Shown: positions 24,505 through 37,099 of the stretch, in pieces
How the letters are laid out: each line of letters begins with the position of its first letter
Position numbering within the stretch: position 1 is the stretch's first letter
Source: Paralvinella palmiformis
Lineage: Eukaryota; Annelida; Polychaeta; Terebellida; Alvinellidae
Length of the DNA stretch: 64,000 nucleotides
Assembly (NCBI GenBank): GCA_025642065.1
Contig: JAODUP010001208.1
Coordinates: 26,409 to 90,408, forward strand
Direction of reading: 5' to 3'
Position numbers and translations under genes: made by a program
The notes under the pieces: model-generated
Seen by the model: only the letters and a program-made list of their open reading frames with translations
Told to the model about the DNA's origin: nothing
Database searches by the model: none

Positions 24505-25655
24505 TGATATGCTGTCAGATGTATTTATAGTCCTCGAGTCGTTTGTTACCCCGGCAGTCATCTCCATGGGTATTAGGTTGCGGACAGAGTTTGTCTTCCC
24601 ATATCATGATTAATTAGGTTACACTAATATATGAACATTGTTGAATGTATAGCTATTATCATTCCGACGTGTGATTCGCAGTATCGAAATCTGTCAGAAA
24701 TCCGCTTTCAAAAATATCAAGTGGTTAGGCGCTTTAATTTAGATCTTACCACACATAAATAATCTGCATATACTTACCTTTAGGTGAACGTATTCAGGTG
24801 GATGGAAAAAACTTTAGTTATTTCTCCCCCCCCCCATTTCCTACATTGTTATCAATATGCCATTGCTTTTTAATCAATATATGACACTTGTATATATGTT
24901 TGGAAATGGAAATAAATATCTATCTATCTTAGTAATGAACGGAACCGTTTGAGGATTAGCTGTTAGAATTCAGTAGTAAATGATAGTCTCATTCTAGTCC
25001 AGCAATAATCCATTGTGAAGTATGGCTACTTGTTTTTTTTAGCTAAATAGCTCCACTCCTTCCGTGTAGATTTGGTGGACGTATTCAACACACGGTTGTG
25101 TTGGTGAACACACACCGATGGCCTATAAAAGGCCTAACTGTTCACTCAGATTAGAGAACAAGTTGCGACGCCAGACCAGTAGGACGTCTATCGAAACCAT
25201 TCACCTAGGTAGGATTTGTTTAGTTATTCGAAACCAGAATAAAGCGAAATTTTTTAAAAAATATGTAGGTTTATTTTTTAAAAAAAAACTGGAATGTAAA
25301 TTGTGGTGTCAAAGTTGTTATCCTATGTATGTGGTAATCGTTATTGAACCACACACATGTGTTATTTCCTGTGAGCTGTGGTGTCTATTGGTACGCTTTT
25401 CTATGGGCGTGACATTTTTGTTGCGTAGGGAAAGTGAATTAACTGGTGACCACAGGCTAATGAGTAGGTAGCCCAAATACATGTATAGGTCTACCACATA
25501 TACGTATCAATATCTGGAGGTAGAGAACATTTTATATTTAGATTGATTTATGTATAGTTTTATTTAGATTAAGATTTACGAAGGTAGATGTCTCAAAAGA
25601 TGTTTAAATATATTGATGTTCTGTGCCTGTTTCTTTCTATATGTATCCTAAACAC
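24505..25655 (+). repeat. R2 family copy c (best preserved)
   Basis: The clearest copy. It carries GGCCTATAAAAGGCC at about 25119-25133, a palindromic TATA-box-like site, 100 bp upstream of AGAATAAAG at about 25227, a polyadenylation-signal-like site. That arrangement resembles the U3-R part of an LTR. It ends in TATGTATCCTAAACACAC directly followed by (CA)n. No gag or pol text was found on either side. An insertion near 24790-24930 contains a C-run and an ATCT run. Alternatives are a solo LTR or a non-autonomous retroposon with a CA tail. Confidence 0.8.
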
Positions 25656-25670
25656 ACACACATACACACG

Positions 25671-25704
<34 letters not shown>
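25651..25704. repeat. (CA)n after R2 copy c
   Basis: About 54 bp of imperfect CA repeat immediately at the R2 3' end. Confidence 0.95.
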
Positions 25705-25707
<3 letters not shown>

Positions 25708-25739
25708 AAACACAACACTAAAAGTCGTTCGATGAACAT

Positions 25740-26480
25740 TATATTATGATATCAATTGATCACGGTAAACCAGTAATACTTGTTCTTCCAGACTTGTCTG
25801 CTGCATTTGATACAGTTGACCATAATGTACCTTTCTCTAGGTTACAAGATAGGTTCATTCTGTCAGGTAAAATACTTGAATGGGTTCGATCCTATCTGGA
25901 ACAAGCCTATCAGAGAGTGTCTGCTCATGGTATTTTACCTGACGTTGAGTTTGTGTTATCAGGTATCTACAGGGATCAGCTTCTATGAGGCTACATATCA
26001 CTTCTATGCTGATAACACACAGTAGGATATGACACGGGATCATGACAATGAATTAAATTTCGCCTATTCCTTGAAGAATTTAGAACATATTATATATTTG
26101 GCATCATCACATCGTGTTGAATCCCTATAAACACCATCTTTACAGATGGGTGCTTCTTCAATTACCCTTAATGGTTCAGTAAAAAATCTAAGGATATTCA
26201 TTTCAAGATTGTATTAATAACGTATACATCTATTAACAATATGACACCTGAATACCCGTGTGAACTGGTGGCCATTAGAAAGTCCAGAAATCTCAAGTGA
26301 TCCAGTCAGATACTATTGCAGGTGCGAGTATTTCCACTCAACTCATATGGTGAATGTGCATTTAGTGTTGCAGTTCACACTTTGTGGAATAGGTTGCCTG
26401 CAGATATTAGTAATGTATCGTCTGTTGAAATGTTGTAATCTGTTCTAAAAACACACCCGTTTTAATTGCAATTATAGATA
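25740..26480 (+). pseudogene. CR1-like LINE reverse transcriptase fragment
   Basis: The frame 25746-25988 reads ILVLPDLSAAFDTVDHNV, the RT block with the first catalytic aspartate, then LQDRFILSGKILEWVRSYL. After an internal deletion the text resumes in the C-terminal region (MGASSITLNGSVKNLRI near 26145, then EYPCELVAIRKS-type text at 26250, YGECAFSVAVHTLWNRLP at about 26350, VEMF, LKTH at about 26450). The GVPQGS block is deleted and only a degraded YADN remains near 26005. Same family as 20245-21240 and 61730-62420. Confidence 0.88.
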
Positions 26481-26940
26481 ACAAATAATATCTCTTAAAT
26501 CACTTTTAGGGTTAGTAAGGGCGCTGTTGAATAAATATTAATATTATTTGTATTATATATACACTAATTTCCACAGTATTTGACTCCAAATATACTGTCC
26601 ACAAAACAAAATAATAAAGATCTAAGGTACAGAAAACAGTCATTTTCTATTGCTTATGCTAAACATTAGTCAGAAAACAGTCATTTTCTATTGCTTATAG
26701 ATAAAAAATAATATCTCTTAAATCACTTTTAGGGTTAGTAAGGGCGCTGTTGAATAAATATTAATATTATTTGTATTATATATACACTAATTTCCACAGT
26801 ATTTGACTCCAAATATACTGTCCACAAAACAAAATAATAAAGATCTAAGGTACAGAAAACAGTCATTTTCTATTGCTTATGCTAAACATTAGTCAGTAAA
26901 CAGTCATTTTCTATTGCTTATGCTAAACATTAGTCCGAGT
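26477..26940. repeat. 223-bp tandem duplication after the LINE end
   Basis: AATAATATCTCTT at 26484 recurs at 26707, and about 200 following bases are nearly identical. Each unit also contains a 37-41-bp sub-repeat, ACAGTCATTTTCTATTGCTT (near 26637, 26674, 26858 and 26900). The near identity implies a recent event. The unit begins in the sequence just downstream of the LINE C-terminus, so it likely includes its 3' UTR. Confidence 0.92.
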
Positions 26941-29055
26941 TATATTTATATAAATACAACTTTTTATTACTATTTAGGTATCTCGTACATAACCCGTTAT
27001 GTTCATAAATTATCAATTACCTGTATTTATTAATCAACTACATAATAGTTATTTGGAACGAAATATTGTAATAATGAGCATTTAATATTTCAGTACAATT
27101 GTTGACTAAACATAGGTTCCTATTCGGAGATAAAATAATATAATATTTATGTTCCTGTAAACAGAGCACCTGCTATCATTACCACTAATATATTCACGAT
27201 ACACAGGAACATATTATTTGTGTTAGATGTCAAGGGGTGTGCAACTGGTCATCGAATTTTGAAATAATTTTACTAGCCGCCAAAGTATATTATCTTGGTT
27301 TTAAACTACATAAACGATCCCATACAAATGATAAGTATATGGTTACAATATACCCTTGGATATATTCTACTTCCATAGCCAGGATTTATATGATGGGTTC
27401 ATTTATCATAAATATTTATAATTTGAAGGTAAGGATGTTATCGAACCAGTCGTTATATGTCCATTTCAATCATTGATCCAAAAATGACTACAATAAGATT
27501 GTAATATTTCTGTCGCTGAACTCGATAATGGTTATATAACTTTGTCAAAACAATTTTAAATATTACCGAACTATAATTATTCTTAAGCATAGTGTACTAT
27601 TTCAATGACTTTCAATGGCAACATAAGTGCACACATCAGCTTAAGTTTTGCATTAACGGACATCGGACAATGTCTTCAGCTACCATATCTACATTTCTAA
27701 TACTTATAAAAAAATATATTCCTAATTAATTATACCTTATCAACTAAATATATATAAGAATAATGAATTCAGTTATTAGATATAATTGAAATTATTTAGA
27801 GTTACGGTTGAACAAATTTATTAAACCGACAGAATGAGTATTTTATTAATTTAGTTTGTTCTCTGATTCTATGTTATGATCAGAAAGAGGCTAACATATC
27901 CCGGTTCGAATATGGTTTTAGCATGGATTATGTCTTTTTAGTTCACTTGTTGGTCAATTAAAAATAATCAAATTTCATTAAGGATAGTTTGACTTGTCGA
28001 AGTCGCCGTAGAAGGCTTTGGGGGTAATACAATCCTTATTTACCGACTTAATACTGAAACTCCCACCGTTGAATAGAGAATATTAATAATGTGTATTCTT
28101 TTATAACAGTTGTTCTATGTATTATCTGTGTTTCTCTATATTCACGGTTTAGGTCAACCCTTCATATGTATCACGCTAAAGTAAAACAAAAGTATAGCAT
28201 TGTTTTATTTCACTGTGATAAATAATCCCTTTTCCTTCAATCGAAAAAAACAATTTAGCAGATATGCAATATTTAACAACTGATCCTACATATTATCAGT
28301 GAAGCAGATGTACTTTGTGTATTGTTTTGAGATGTACATTTGATATATAACTGTCATATAATAAACAGTATCGTTTCATTGTTATGTTATTAATATATTG
28401 TCGTTGTCGCACTTATAATATTGCAGTCTTGTCATAAAAGGATTTCTTATGACTGCTAAAAGTAGTAAGACTTTTACATATATGAGTTGTCATTCTATTT
28501 CTATTGTTAAACTCCCCAACATTAGCTACATCTCTACTGTTTGTTCGTGAAATTCAAGCAGTTTTAATAACAAAATATGCCAAATTAGTGATAAAATATG
28601 TGGTATTAAACCAATTGTTAAAGTTATCTTTCTATCATTGTTATGAATAAATAAGCCTATGTATGACATATACTGTTCCCATAATAGAGGCCGACTACAA
28701 TTCTTACCAACATCTTTAATTCTTAGATGAAAACACCTTTAACGTTCTGCATTTTACAATAATTATAAACATATTACTCACACGACCTACCTATACGTTG
28801 TGTTTTTCTTATCATGTTACTTCGATTGATGAATAACTGTAAATAAACGCAATGCATTCAACTTGTGTATTGACCTTTCACGTCAGTAGTTGGTTATGAA
28901 GTTAATTATCATTTGTAGGCAAAGGACAAATGCATTTAGGCCGAGTGCCCTATTGTATTAGACAGGAAGTAGTTTCTTCCCAATGTCACGCTATCTCCGC
29001 AGTTTCCTTCTGTAACATCGTGTGATACTCGGGCTAACAGAGTGGTTTATGTGAA
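26941..29055. other. Unassigned AT-rich DNA
   Basis: No coding region or family match recognised. The longest open stretch (27237-27476, 79 codons) resembles no known protein. Confidence 0.4.
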
Positions 29056-29059
29056 TAGA

Positions 29060-29340
29060 AACAGATTCTACGTGAGAATGAAATACATTTGTATTCTTAT
29101 GCACGTCCATAAGAAGAAATATTTCAAAGGGATAAAGAAAGTCACACAAACTCGCGAACATAAACGCACGCACATACAGACACATTCATTGGCACACACA
29201 TACACACACAAATAAAAACACCGGAGTTGGGTATTACAGAATGAAAGTAGTATAATATGATTATGGTTACTTGACAATGTAATAATTACGTTGACTATTA
29301 CATGAATAATTATCATAATTAATTACAGGTACAATAACAT
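29060..29340 (-). repeat. R8 dispersed repeat, copy a
   Basis: Reverse complement of 47480-47765. Landmarks read on the minus strand are ATTCATGTAATAGTCAACGT, ATTACATTGTCAAGTAACC, a TG-rich centre, and TTTCTTCTTATGGACGTGC. The middle is a degenerate TG/CA run, so both copies share an embedded microsatellite. No coding capacity. Confidence 0.72.
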
Positions 29341-31595
29341 TGTGAGCTGACCATGACTACAATCATTATTAGATATATATTATCCAAACATGATGTGATA
29401 TGACATTCTTATTTAATTGCCTATATTTATACTCTTGATATCATTAATAAAGCTAAATACCTGCTACATCTAGACATATATTTATTGATTAAAGTGAGGT
29501 ATGATTTTAATGTGTTTGAGTTGTTTTCAGTGTCGTCTCAACATTCAAATTAGTTTATCCAAAACTAAATTTCTCATGTCAACTGATCGGCAAGTCAAGT
29601 ACCAGTTTAACATATTAGTTGCGATATCACCGTATGACTGGTGGGAAGGGTTCATTTTTAAAGAAAACATTAGTAAATTAAGTATTAATATCGTCCGAGA
29701 TACGTTATTAAAACAAAGGACTGCATCTTTGTCTGAGTTATTGATATTCAGGATTGGTTTCTGATATTTATGTTGTACTTTATTTACAACGTTTAAATAC
29801 ATTTGGTTTCATTATATATTAACTGATAACGAAATAATATCCTACGAAATCAATTACTTATATTACTATATATCGCCAAATCCTTTTGCGTCAATTAGAA
29901 ATTGTGAAAACATTGTCATTGCCACCTGTGAGTGACAAACCTTTACAGGTATATGTCTTTGAAATATAATTTCTTTATTATGTTATATTCCGATGAGATT
30001 CTGAGAACATTACTTGTTAAGTTTAATGTTGGCATCCTTTAATTAAATATTTTCATTAATTGATGTGCCCGGGAAGGTAGTATACACATCGGTTATAAAT
30101 AGCCTTTAATTCGTATCAAATCATCCCCAAAAGGTTAAGAATAACTTAATATCTCACAATACTATCATTTCTATGCTATTCGTGGTAAATTTTGACATAC
30201 TTTATTTGGCGTATATTTCTTTTCAGAGAACAGGTTCATTATTCACTACAAGCGAAAAGATGCTGTGACTAGTGTAAGTGTGGTGTTTACATTACTCTCT
30301 TACAGTCTATAACTATGTAGCTAGGCACCATTAAAACCACCCATCGCCACTCTAGGAAAAGTCTGATCAGGGTATGCCCTGATCTAGAGTGTTGCTATAT
30401 GGCGTAATGACATGTAAGTTCCATGTATGGTGAGTGATATGTTGCCCTTACTCGATATCTTAATAACACCAACAACACCACTGATATTGTGCACTATACA
30501 TTTAACGTGTATACATAACGAGGCATTATTCTCTATATAATAAATATTAGTGATGAACTAGAGATAGCGTTTATCATCTTTCTCATATCAACCCATGACA
30601 GTTTATCGTCTATCAATGAAATATATCCGTGAAATAATCCTAAAAAATAAAATAAATTCAGCCGCCTAAATATTCTAATGACTTATTTGTTTATGGTTAG
30701 TGATGAAGCTAAGTGTTGCATAAAGTTATATGCTTTATATGACACTTTCATAATATTTAATCGTTATTGTACTTAGAGTGGTTTACGTATTCCAGTATTT
30801 CATTCATTTATCCTTATTTTAGATATTGTGCGCAAAATGTTAATTATAAAGTACACTTTGGCTCCAGGTGTTTTTATAATTGTGGGCCGTAATAAAGTAG
30901 ACTGGTCTAGCACGGCGTTCGAGGGTTTTTATAGTTGCTATTTGTGGCTTGAAAAAATCATTTTCTCTAGTTTTATAGCAGTTTCTAGTTAACATATAAA
31001 ATAACATTTAGTAGTTATTGCTTCTCTCATGCGGTGTCCTGCTTTTCAATGGTGTTTACATTGAAATATTAAACTTCGTTTACATCCATTTCGTGTCAAT
31101 AGCATATTCATATTTGAAATATTGTCACTTCAAACAGTTTAGGACTACGAAAGCAATAGCTAGAACTGTTCTACATGTTTGCCGTTTGAGTTGTTTTCTG
31201 ATTGGGTTCAAGTTGTTTTCACGAAGTTTTTCTGGTCAAATTTCTAGTCGGTTTTCTGTTTTCAGCAGTGTTCTGGTTGTTCTCACACTGAACCATGTCA
31301 TAATGCCTCTCACATGACATTTACATTCCAATAATGTGTTTTATTTGCTTCACTTGTATCCACATTGCATGTATATTGTCATTTTCCCTAACCCCACATA
31401 AGCCTTTTATCACTACACACAGAAATACCTCACTTCCCTATGTCGATATCAAATCCGTCCTAAATATTTAAAAAAAAAATACATGTTAGCTTATTATATA
31501 TGTGATTCCATCTCGGAAACTCTTTCTAAGTTAAAGTCTAATAGTTCCAAGAGAGTGCTAATTTATGCGCCTCCTCACCTTACCTATGCATATAT
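29341..31595. other. Unassigned AT-rich DNA with one strong hairpin
   Basis: No gene recognised. At 30348-30391 a double inverted repeat occurs: CACTCTAG (30348-30355) pairs with CTAGAGTG (30384-30391), and GATCAGGG (30365-30372) pairs with CCCTGATC (30377-30384) around a four-base loop. The 99-codon open frame at 31018-31317 has no recognisable domain. Confidence 0.4.
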
Positions 31596-31599
31596 CTAA

Positions 31600-33550
31600 A
31601 TCTCTAACTAAATATCCGCTTGGCTACCAGCAACGTTAGGTCCGCCCATAACAATTCAGCCAGTATCACAGACTTAATAATATCTAAGAAATATCTCACC
31701 CTCTCTAAGACTTAACTGAGCCTGTCCCGCTGATTATTCCTTTTACCACCAAGCACGTAACTCTGGACGTCGAGTTGGTGTTAGCTTTATGGTATCCAAG
31801 TTAAGTCTCATTCTGATCATATCTATTCTAGTTTCGAGGCTATATGCATTGACATTTCTGACTGTTCATTTATTAGTTACTTCGCATGTTCCTAGCGCCT
31901 TTTTGGAATAACTTCATCCTTATTTTATCACTTTCATGCTTTATTAAAAAATGTAGTTGCTATTCATCCTGAATATTTCATCGTTGATGATTTCAACCTT
32001 CAGTTGGATACACAGGATACTGCTACACCCACCGTTAATGACATCTTAACAAATTTTGACTTAAAACAACACTTTTCTTTCTCCGCAGACATTCATGGTC
32101 ACAGTGTTTATCTTCCCATAGCCCCGTCTACACCAGATTATATTCACACACTAACTGCCACAGATGGTTTATCGGATAATGTCACTGTCATGTTAGACAT
32201 TTAAGCACAACCCAGTTAACTCTAAGTGTACTATTCTTTATACAATACCACACTACACTTACATCTTCAATTGATTATCACGCATCTATCCGATCAAAAT
32301 CCGTAAATCTTATTTAGAACACATATGGAGGAAATCACACACATAACGTAACAGTTCCAGATATACTTAATAGTGCCATTTCTGCAATAGACTTACGAAT
32401 AAACCTAAATCTAGCCTTTATAGGCACATGATCTCCTACAGATTTGACAATCCTAGTCATCTCTGGCACTTTATAAATAGGGCTCACCATAGACAGGCTC
32501 CTGGTTCTCTGCCCTCTCATGATTCAACTAATTCACTCTGCCATTCATTTCAAAACATTTAATGGATAAGATCACCCAAATTGATACTTCTTTGCCATGT
32601 GATGCTTCCAGTTGTAATATTTATTTTCCAGTTGTACATCACCTTCGCAAAGTGTTTAAACCAACATCATTTACTGAAGTTGCTCAACTGATTTTACCGT
32701 CTTCTAATAAGTCCTGTGAAATTGATCTTATCCGTACATTTCTGCAAAATTGTTGCCTTTACACATTAATTGTTCCAATTACTAAGATAATAAATAATGC
32801 ATAACTAAACTCAGAAGCGTTCTCATTCTAGACATACCCATGTAAACTATCTTCTTAGGGCACCATCTTTGTAAGCTAATGACCTAAGCAGTTATAGAAT
32901 TGACTAACGTTTTTCAGTTTCCTTACAAACAATTTATCTTTACGGAAACCGCTGACCGCGACAGATCACTAAACTTGGGCTCAGGAAAGGTCACAGCACT
33001 AACACTATAAGATTTATCTGCAGCTTTTAATATCATTGATTAATATGTTCGTATATATCGCCGTATATATCTGATTAGTGTAGCATACCGGCACATCACT
33101 CAACTGGATCAGATCAATCTGAAAAATAAGGTTTCAGTCCATTAAAAATAAGAAAGTTTTTCCAAGCAGTTGTTTTATTTTCCGGCGTTCCCCAACGGTC
33201 TGTTCTTGGACCGCTGCTGTGTACTCAATATAGCACAGCGCTAAGCGCTCTTATTCACAGCCACAGATTAGACCATCATTTATATATGCAGATGACACCC
33301 AAGTGTACACATCTTTATCTACAGCAGACATAGACAAATATATATCCTCATTATTAGTACATTGAGACAACGCAGCAAACTTACTCATTTCTTCCCTACG
33401 GCAATTCCTAAAAACTGCATCACACCATCATTTAATGTACGTAATCTTGGTGTTACATTTGATAACGATTTTAATTTTATAAAGCATATTTTTCTGGCAT
33501 GCCACTGCTCTCTTCTTTATAATATCAAATCTAAGTATATTTTGAAACTG
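31600..33550 (+). pseudogene. CR1/L2-type LINE, endonuclease plus RT, decayed (family 2)
   Basis: Endonuclease text starts near 31630 (NVRSAHNNSASITDLIISKK). It continues with FIVDDFNLQLDTQD near 31978 (the GDFN block, G changed to D) and DIHGHSVYLPI near 32090 (the HGH-LDL block). RT text includes KVFKPTSFTEVAQLI at 32651, LSAAFNIID-type text near 33020, GVPQRSVLGPLL near 33188, LYADDTQVY near 33275 (catalytic YADD intact locally) and NVRNLGVTFDNDFNF at 33435. Stops and frameshifts are frequent. Its 3' end is cut by R2 copy d. The same family lies on the minus strand at 50405-52310. Confidence 0.9.
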
Positions 33551-33735
33551 AACTAAATGTAAACTATGGTTTCAAAGTAGTTATCATGTGTATGTAGGCG
33601 TGAGTATGGAATATTTTATATTTAGATTGATATATGTAAAGTTGTATTTATATTTAGATTTATGGAGGTAGGTCTCAAAGGATGCTTAGATATATTAATG
33701 ATCTGTGCCTGTTGCTTCTCTATAGATATCCTAAA
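33550..33735 (+). repeat. R2 family copy d, strongly 5' truncated
   Basis: Begins with AATGTAAACTATGGTTTCAA (matching 18545 and 25292), then an internal deletion, then the shared tail ATTTATGGAGGTAGG and CTGTGCCTGTTGCTTC, ending next to (CA)n. It abuts the LINE without unique sequence. Confidence 0.78.
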
Positions 33736-33930
33736 ACACACACACACACGCACTCACACACGCACGCACACACACACACGCACACACACATATAGAGAGA
33801 CACACACGCACGCACACACACACGCACGCACACACACACATACACAAACACACACATATATATAGACAAAAAATCACACACATATACCTACATACACTAT
33901 CACACACACAGAGACACGCACACAGTCACA
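33736..33930. repeat. Imperfect (CA)n, with CACG and TATA interruptions
   Basis: About 195 bp, the longest CA block attached to an R2 copy. Confidence 0.93.
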
Positions 33931-34369
33931 CAATCGAATTGCATAGTTCTATACTATATTTAGTGTGTGATAAATGGTTGATTTTACATAGTTGACAGGG
34001 AATATAATAATGTTACCCGTACTTCGGCAATAATCTAGACCACCTTTTGAATATAAATGTATTTTAACAGATAAATACTTTCATCACAATAGGTTTTAAG
34101 TATTACAATATAGGGATTCATTTGATTACAGCACAAAGCATTACCCAGTCAATACTGATATTTACAGCTGATGGTGTTCCTGCTAAGTGGCCATTTTTTA
34201 ATTGTTTTGTTATGCATGAAGTCCAAAAATACGACATTGGATATCAAATGTTTTAGTTTTTTATTAGTTTGGGATAGTTGTCATTAACAGTATCAAATGA
34301 AGTTATACAAGGCCGGATTAATGAATTAGCTAAAAATATAGATAAAGGTAGCTGAAGCTTGAATACACG

Positions 34370-35410
34370 AATAATTACAGCATTTTTACATATATACTAT
34401 CTATTTTAACACAACTGACAAGCATTAACTAACAGTTTACTTTAACCTTCGTATATGTCATATAAGTTGTAGTTTGGTTTCATTTCACTTAAGACTAAAA
34501 TATCGAGACAGAACAAAATTAACTCTATGGTTAGGTTAGTAAATGAGGTAAGGATCACTGACATCTTCGTAACATAATGCGACTAGGATCTAGGAATGCT
34601 GAGATATTATTAGTATTGACTAAATCTTGGCTTGATGAGTGTTGGTAATAAGAACTCAGATAATGTTGCTTATTTAAATTTCCCTTTGCTTTCCTTTGTT
34701 ATCCAGATGTTGGTAAGCTTAACGGATCGGCAAATCAGCAAATTTATGTGAGACAGATTTCGGTGTGCGTTGGTATTACATAACGGAAGATCTCAAAGAT
34801 AATTTATGGGTGTCATATGAGCTCTCCGTTGAGAAACGACTTTCTGTAGAAGATGTTTTCTCTCTTCGTTAGCAATATTTGTATTCTGAAAGCCATCATT
34901 AATGTTTATTGGTGGAAGTGAACACTTCATGACCTGCCACAACCTACGCGCACACCGACATACACTCAAGAATACACGCACACAGACACGTACGCAAGCA
35001 CATACACACACACGCACGTACGCACATTAACCCATCTATACACACACGCGCGCGCGCACAAACACATTCATGAATATACACACTTCCGCATGCTTTACCC
35101 GAACAGCATGTTTAAAGACATGGTATTAGACAGAAATAGAGAGAAACTGACTTTGTGTCTGTCGTAAAGAAGACAGTAAGTGACAGCTACAAGCAGATGT
35201 TCATCGTCAGTGTCAGTAAATAGGTCTCTTCACTTGTCTCTCTTTTCATCTTTTAAAACAGAACCGGTAACAACGAATATGGCTTAAATCTGTTCCCAAA
35301 TTGTTTTTGTTTAAGGCTCCTTCTAGCTAGCAATAATCTTGATGGCTTGTATGTCTATTTGGGTTTTAGATCCATCATATTTGGGATAACACTGTAAACC
35401 TCGTTGTGGT
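34370..35410 (-). repeat. R4 dispersed repeat, copy a
   Basis: Reverse complement of 42790-44010. Matches include CATCATTAATGTTTATTG (34892), GACAGTAAGTGACAGCTACA (35172), GTTTTAGATCCATCATAT (35363) and GGTTTCATTTCAC near 34478. An imperfect CA/CG run (34940-35060) sits at the same internal place as the GT run of the other copy. An (ATC)n run follows at about 35460-35522. No domain recognised. Confidence 0.78.
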
Positions 35411-35439
35411 TTAGTAAGGGAGCTTTATTATATATACAT

Positions 35440-35522
35440 TATTATTATTAGTAGTATTATTATCAACATCATCATAATCATCATCATCATCATCATCATT
35501 ATCATCATCATCATCATCATTA
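35440..35522. repeat. (ATT)/(ATC)n microsatellite
   Basis: Trinucleotide run, mainly ATC. Confidence 0.9.
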
Positions 35523-35949
35523 TAACTGCTACTGCGACTTCTGATATTATTACATATTGTTTTTATTCTACTATTTACATAAAGTCATATTACATCAAAC
35601 AATTTAACAGTTATGTTATATCACAAACAAATTAGTCAGTCACTGACTAAGACAACGAATGGCTTAATATTTATTAATAGTCAGAGATTAAATAAAACAA
35701 CGTTTTGGTCCAGGAACAATTGAAATACGTCACATAACTTACCCCCAAACGTTTGATGAACTGTTTAAAATTTATATTTTCACCAACTATCAGCCTTGAT
35801 ATTTTAGGTGAACTAATGTCTATAACAATTGAATAGTATATATCAGAAGGAAATGTGTGACTTTTGAGACTTCTAAATCTAACTTTACACACGTTTGTTA
35901 GGCTAATTAAAACATAGCATAATTTTAAACATAGCAACCACATTTACCT

Positions 35950-36423
35950 CTGATTATCAATTTATATATGTGATGTTAATTACTAGAATTACTAGAATTA
36001 CTAGTTATTCAATTAGTACACTATACAAAGAGATAACAATTCAATTCCTACATGATGGTCATTGCCAGGATTGTTTTCCGTTAGTTTACGTGTAGCCAAA
36101 GGATCGGATTAGTAATTTACCGAAGGATATTTCGCCAGTATAAGCATTTTGAACATTATTATCAAATATTTGCATAAATACATTTAATGTATATTTCATT
36201 ATTTCTCAATAATATCGTCCTTATCAGAGTTTTTCTGGAAGTATTGGATCACTTGAGTGATTAATAGATCGTTATCGTATAGATATATGGACTATCACAA
36301 GATGAAATAATATTGGATAACATGGATAATTGCATATCATCTTAGTTGAATTGAAAGACTTCGACTCAACCATGTACAGACAACCTGTAACAGATGTACA
36401 AGAACAACAACCACAACAACAGC

Positions 36424-36460
<37 letters not shown>

Positions 36461-36730
36461 GTTGACATTTTGATTGTTATAGTGGTTCCTTGAATATTGT
36501 AATTCTTGGTGTTGTTAATGTTATTAAATAGAATACTTCAGGCAAATGACTGCCTAATATGATAATATGCCATAAATACTGAATATGCGTGTGTTACATC
36601 TAAGCACCAAACACTTTTATAGATTAAGAATATAACCACTTAATGTAAACAAAATCGACGTTACCTGGCTTTTCCTATTACTAACCAAAGTTGGCATATT
36701 TATATATAATAAATCTGACACTTTCAAATT
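35950..36730 (-). repeat. R5 family copy c
   Basis: Reverse complement of the 40150-41130 copy. GGATCACTTGAGTGATTAAT near 36247 pairs with ATTAATCACTCAAGTGATGC near 41053, and GTTTGGTGCTTAGATG-type text near 36595 pairs with the 40350 region. It contains (ATA)n at 36424-36459. Confidence 0.65.
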
Positions 36731-36771
36731 GCATTTCGGTTTCTGACAACTATAAATCCAGAACCATGTTT

Positions 36772-37020
36772 TATCCATCAGTCATTAGAACACATTTATA
36801 TAATTCATCAGTCATTAAAACACATTTATATAATTCCATCAGTCATTAGAACACATTTATATAATTCCATCAGTCATTAGAACACATTTATATAATTCCA
36901 TCAGTCATTAGAACACATTTATATAATTCCATCAGTCATTAGAACACATTTATATAATTCCATCAGTCATTAGAACACATTTATATAATTCTATCAGTCA
37001 TTAGAACACATTTATATAAT
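36772..37020. repeat. 31-bp minisatellite, eight units
   Basis: The unit is CATCAGTCATTAGAACACAT followed by TTATATAATTC. The first two units are slightly divergent and the rest nearly identical. There are no spacers, so it is not a CRISPR array. It directly precedes the left end of the R1 element at 37.1 kb. Confidence 0.95.
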
Positions 37021-37099
37021 GTATTTACTACTAAATTATCTTCATAACTGTAATGATATATCTTGAATCATTATCGGATTTTTTCTCTCGAATATATGT

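Noticed and set aside
36772..37020. Regular 31-bp repeats suggesting a CRISPR array
   Set aside because: Units are directly contiguous with no spacers, and the context is eukaryotic.
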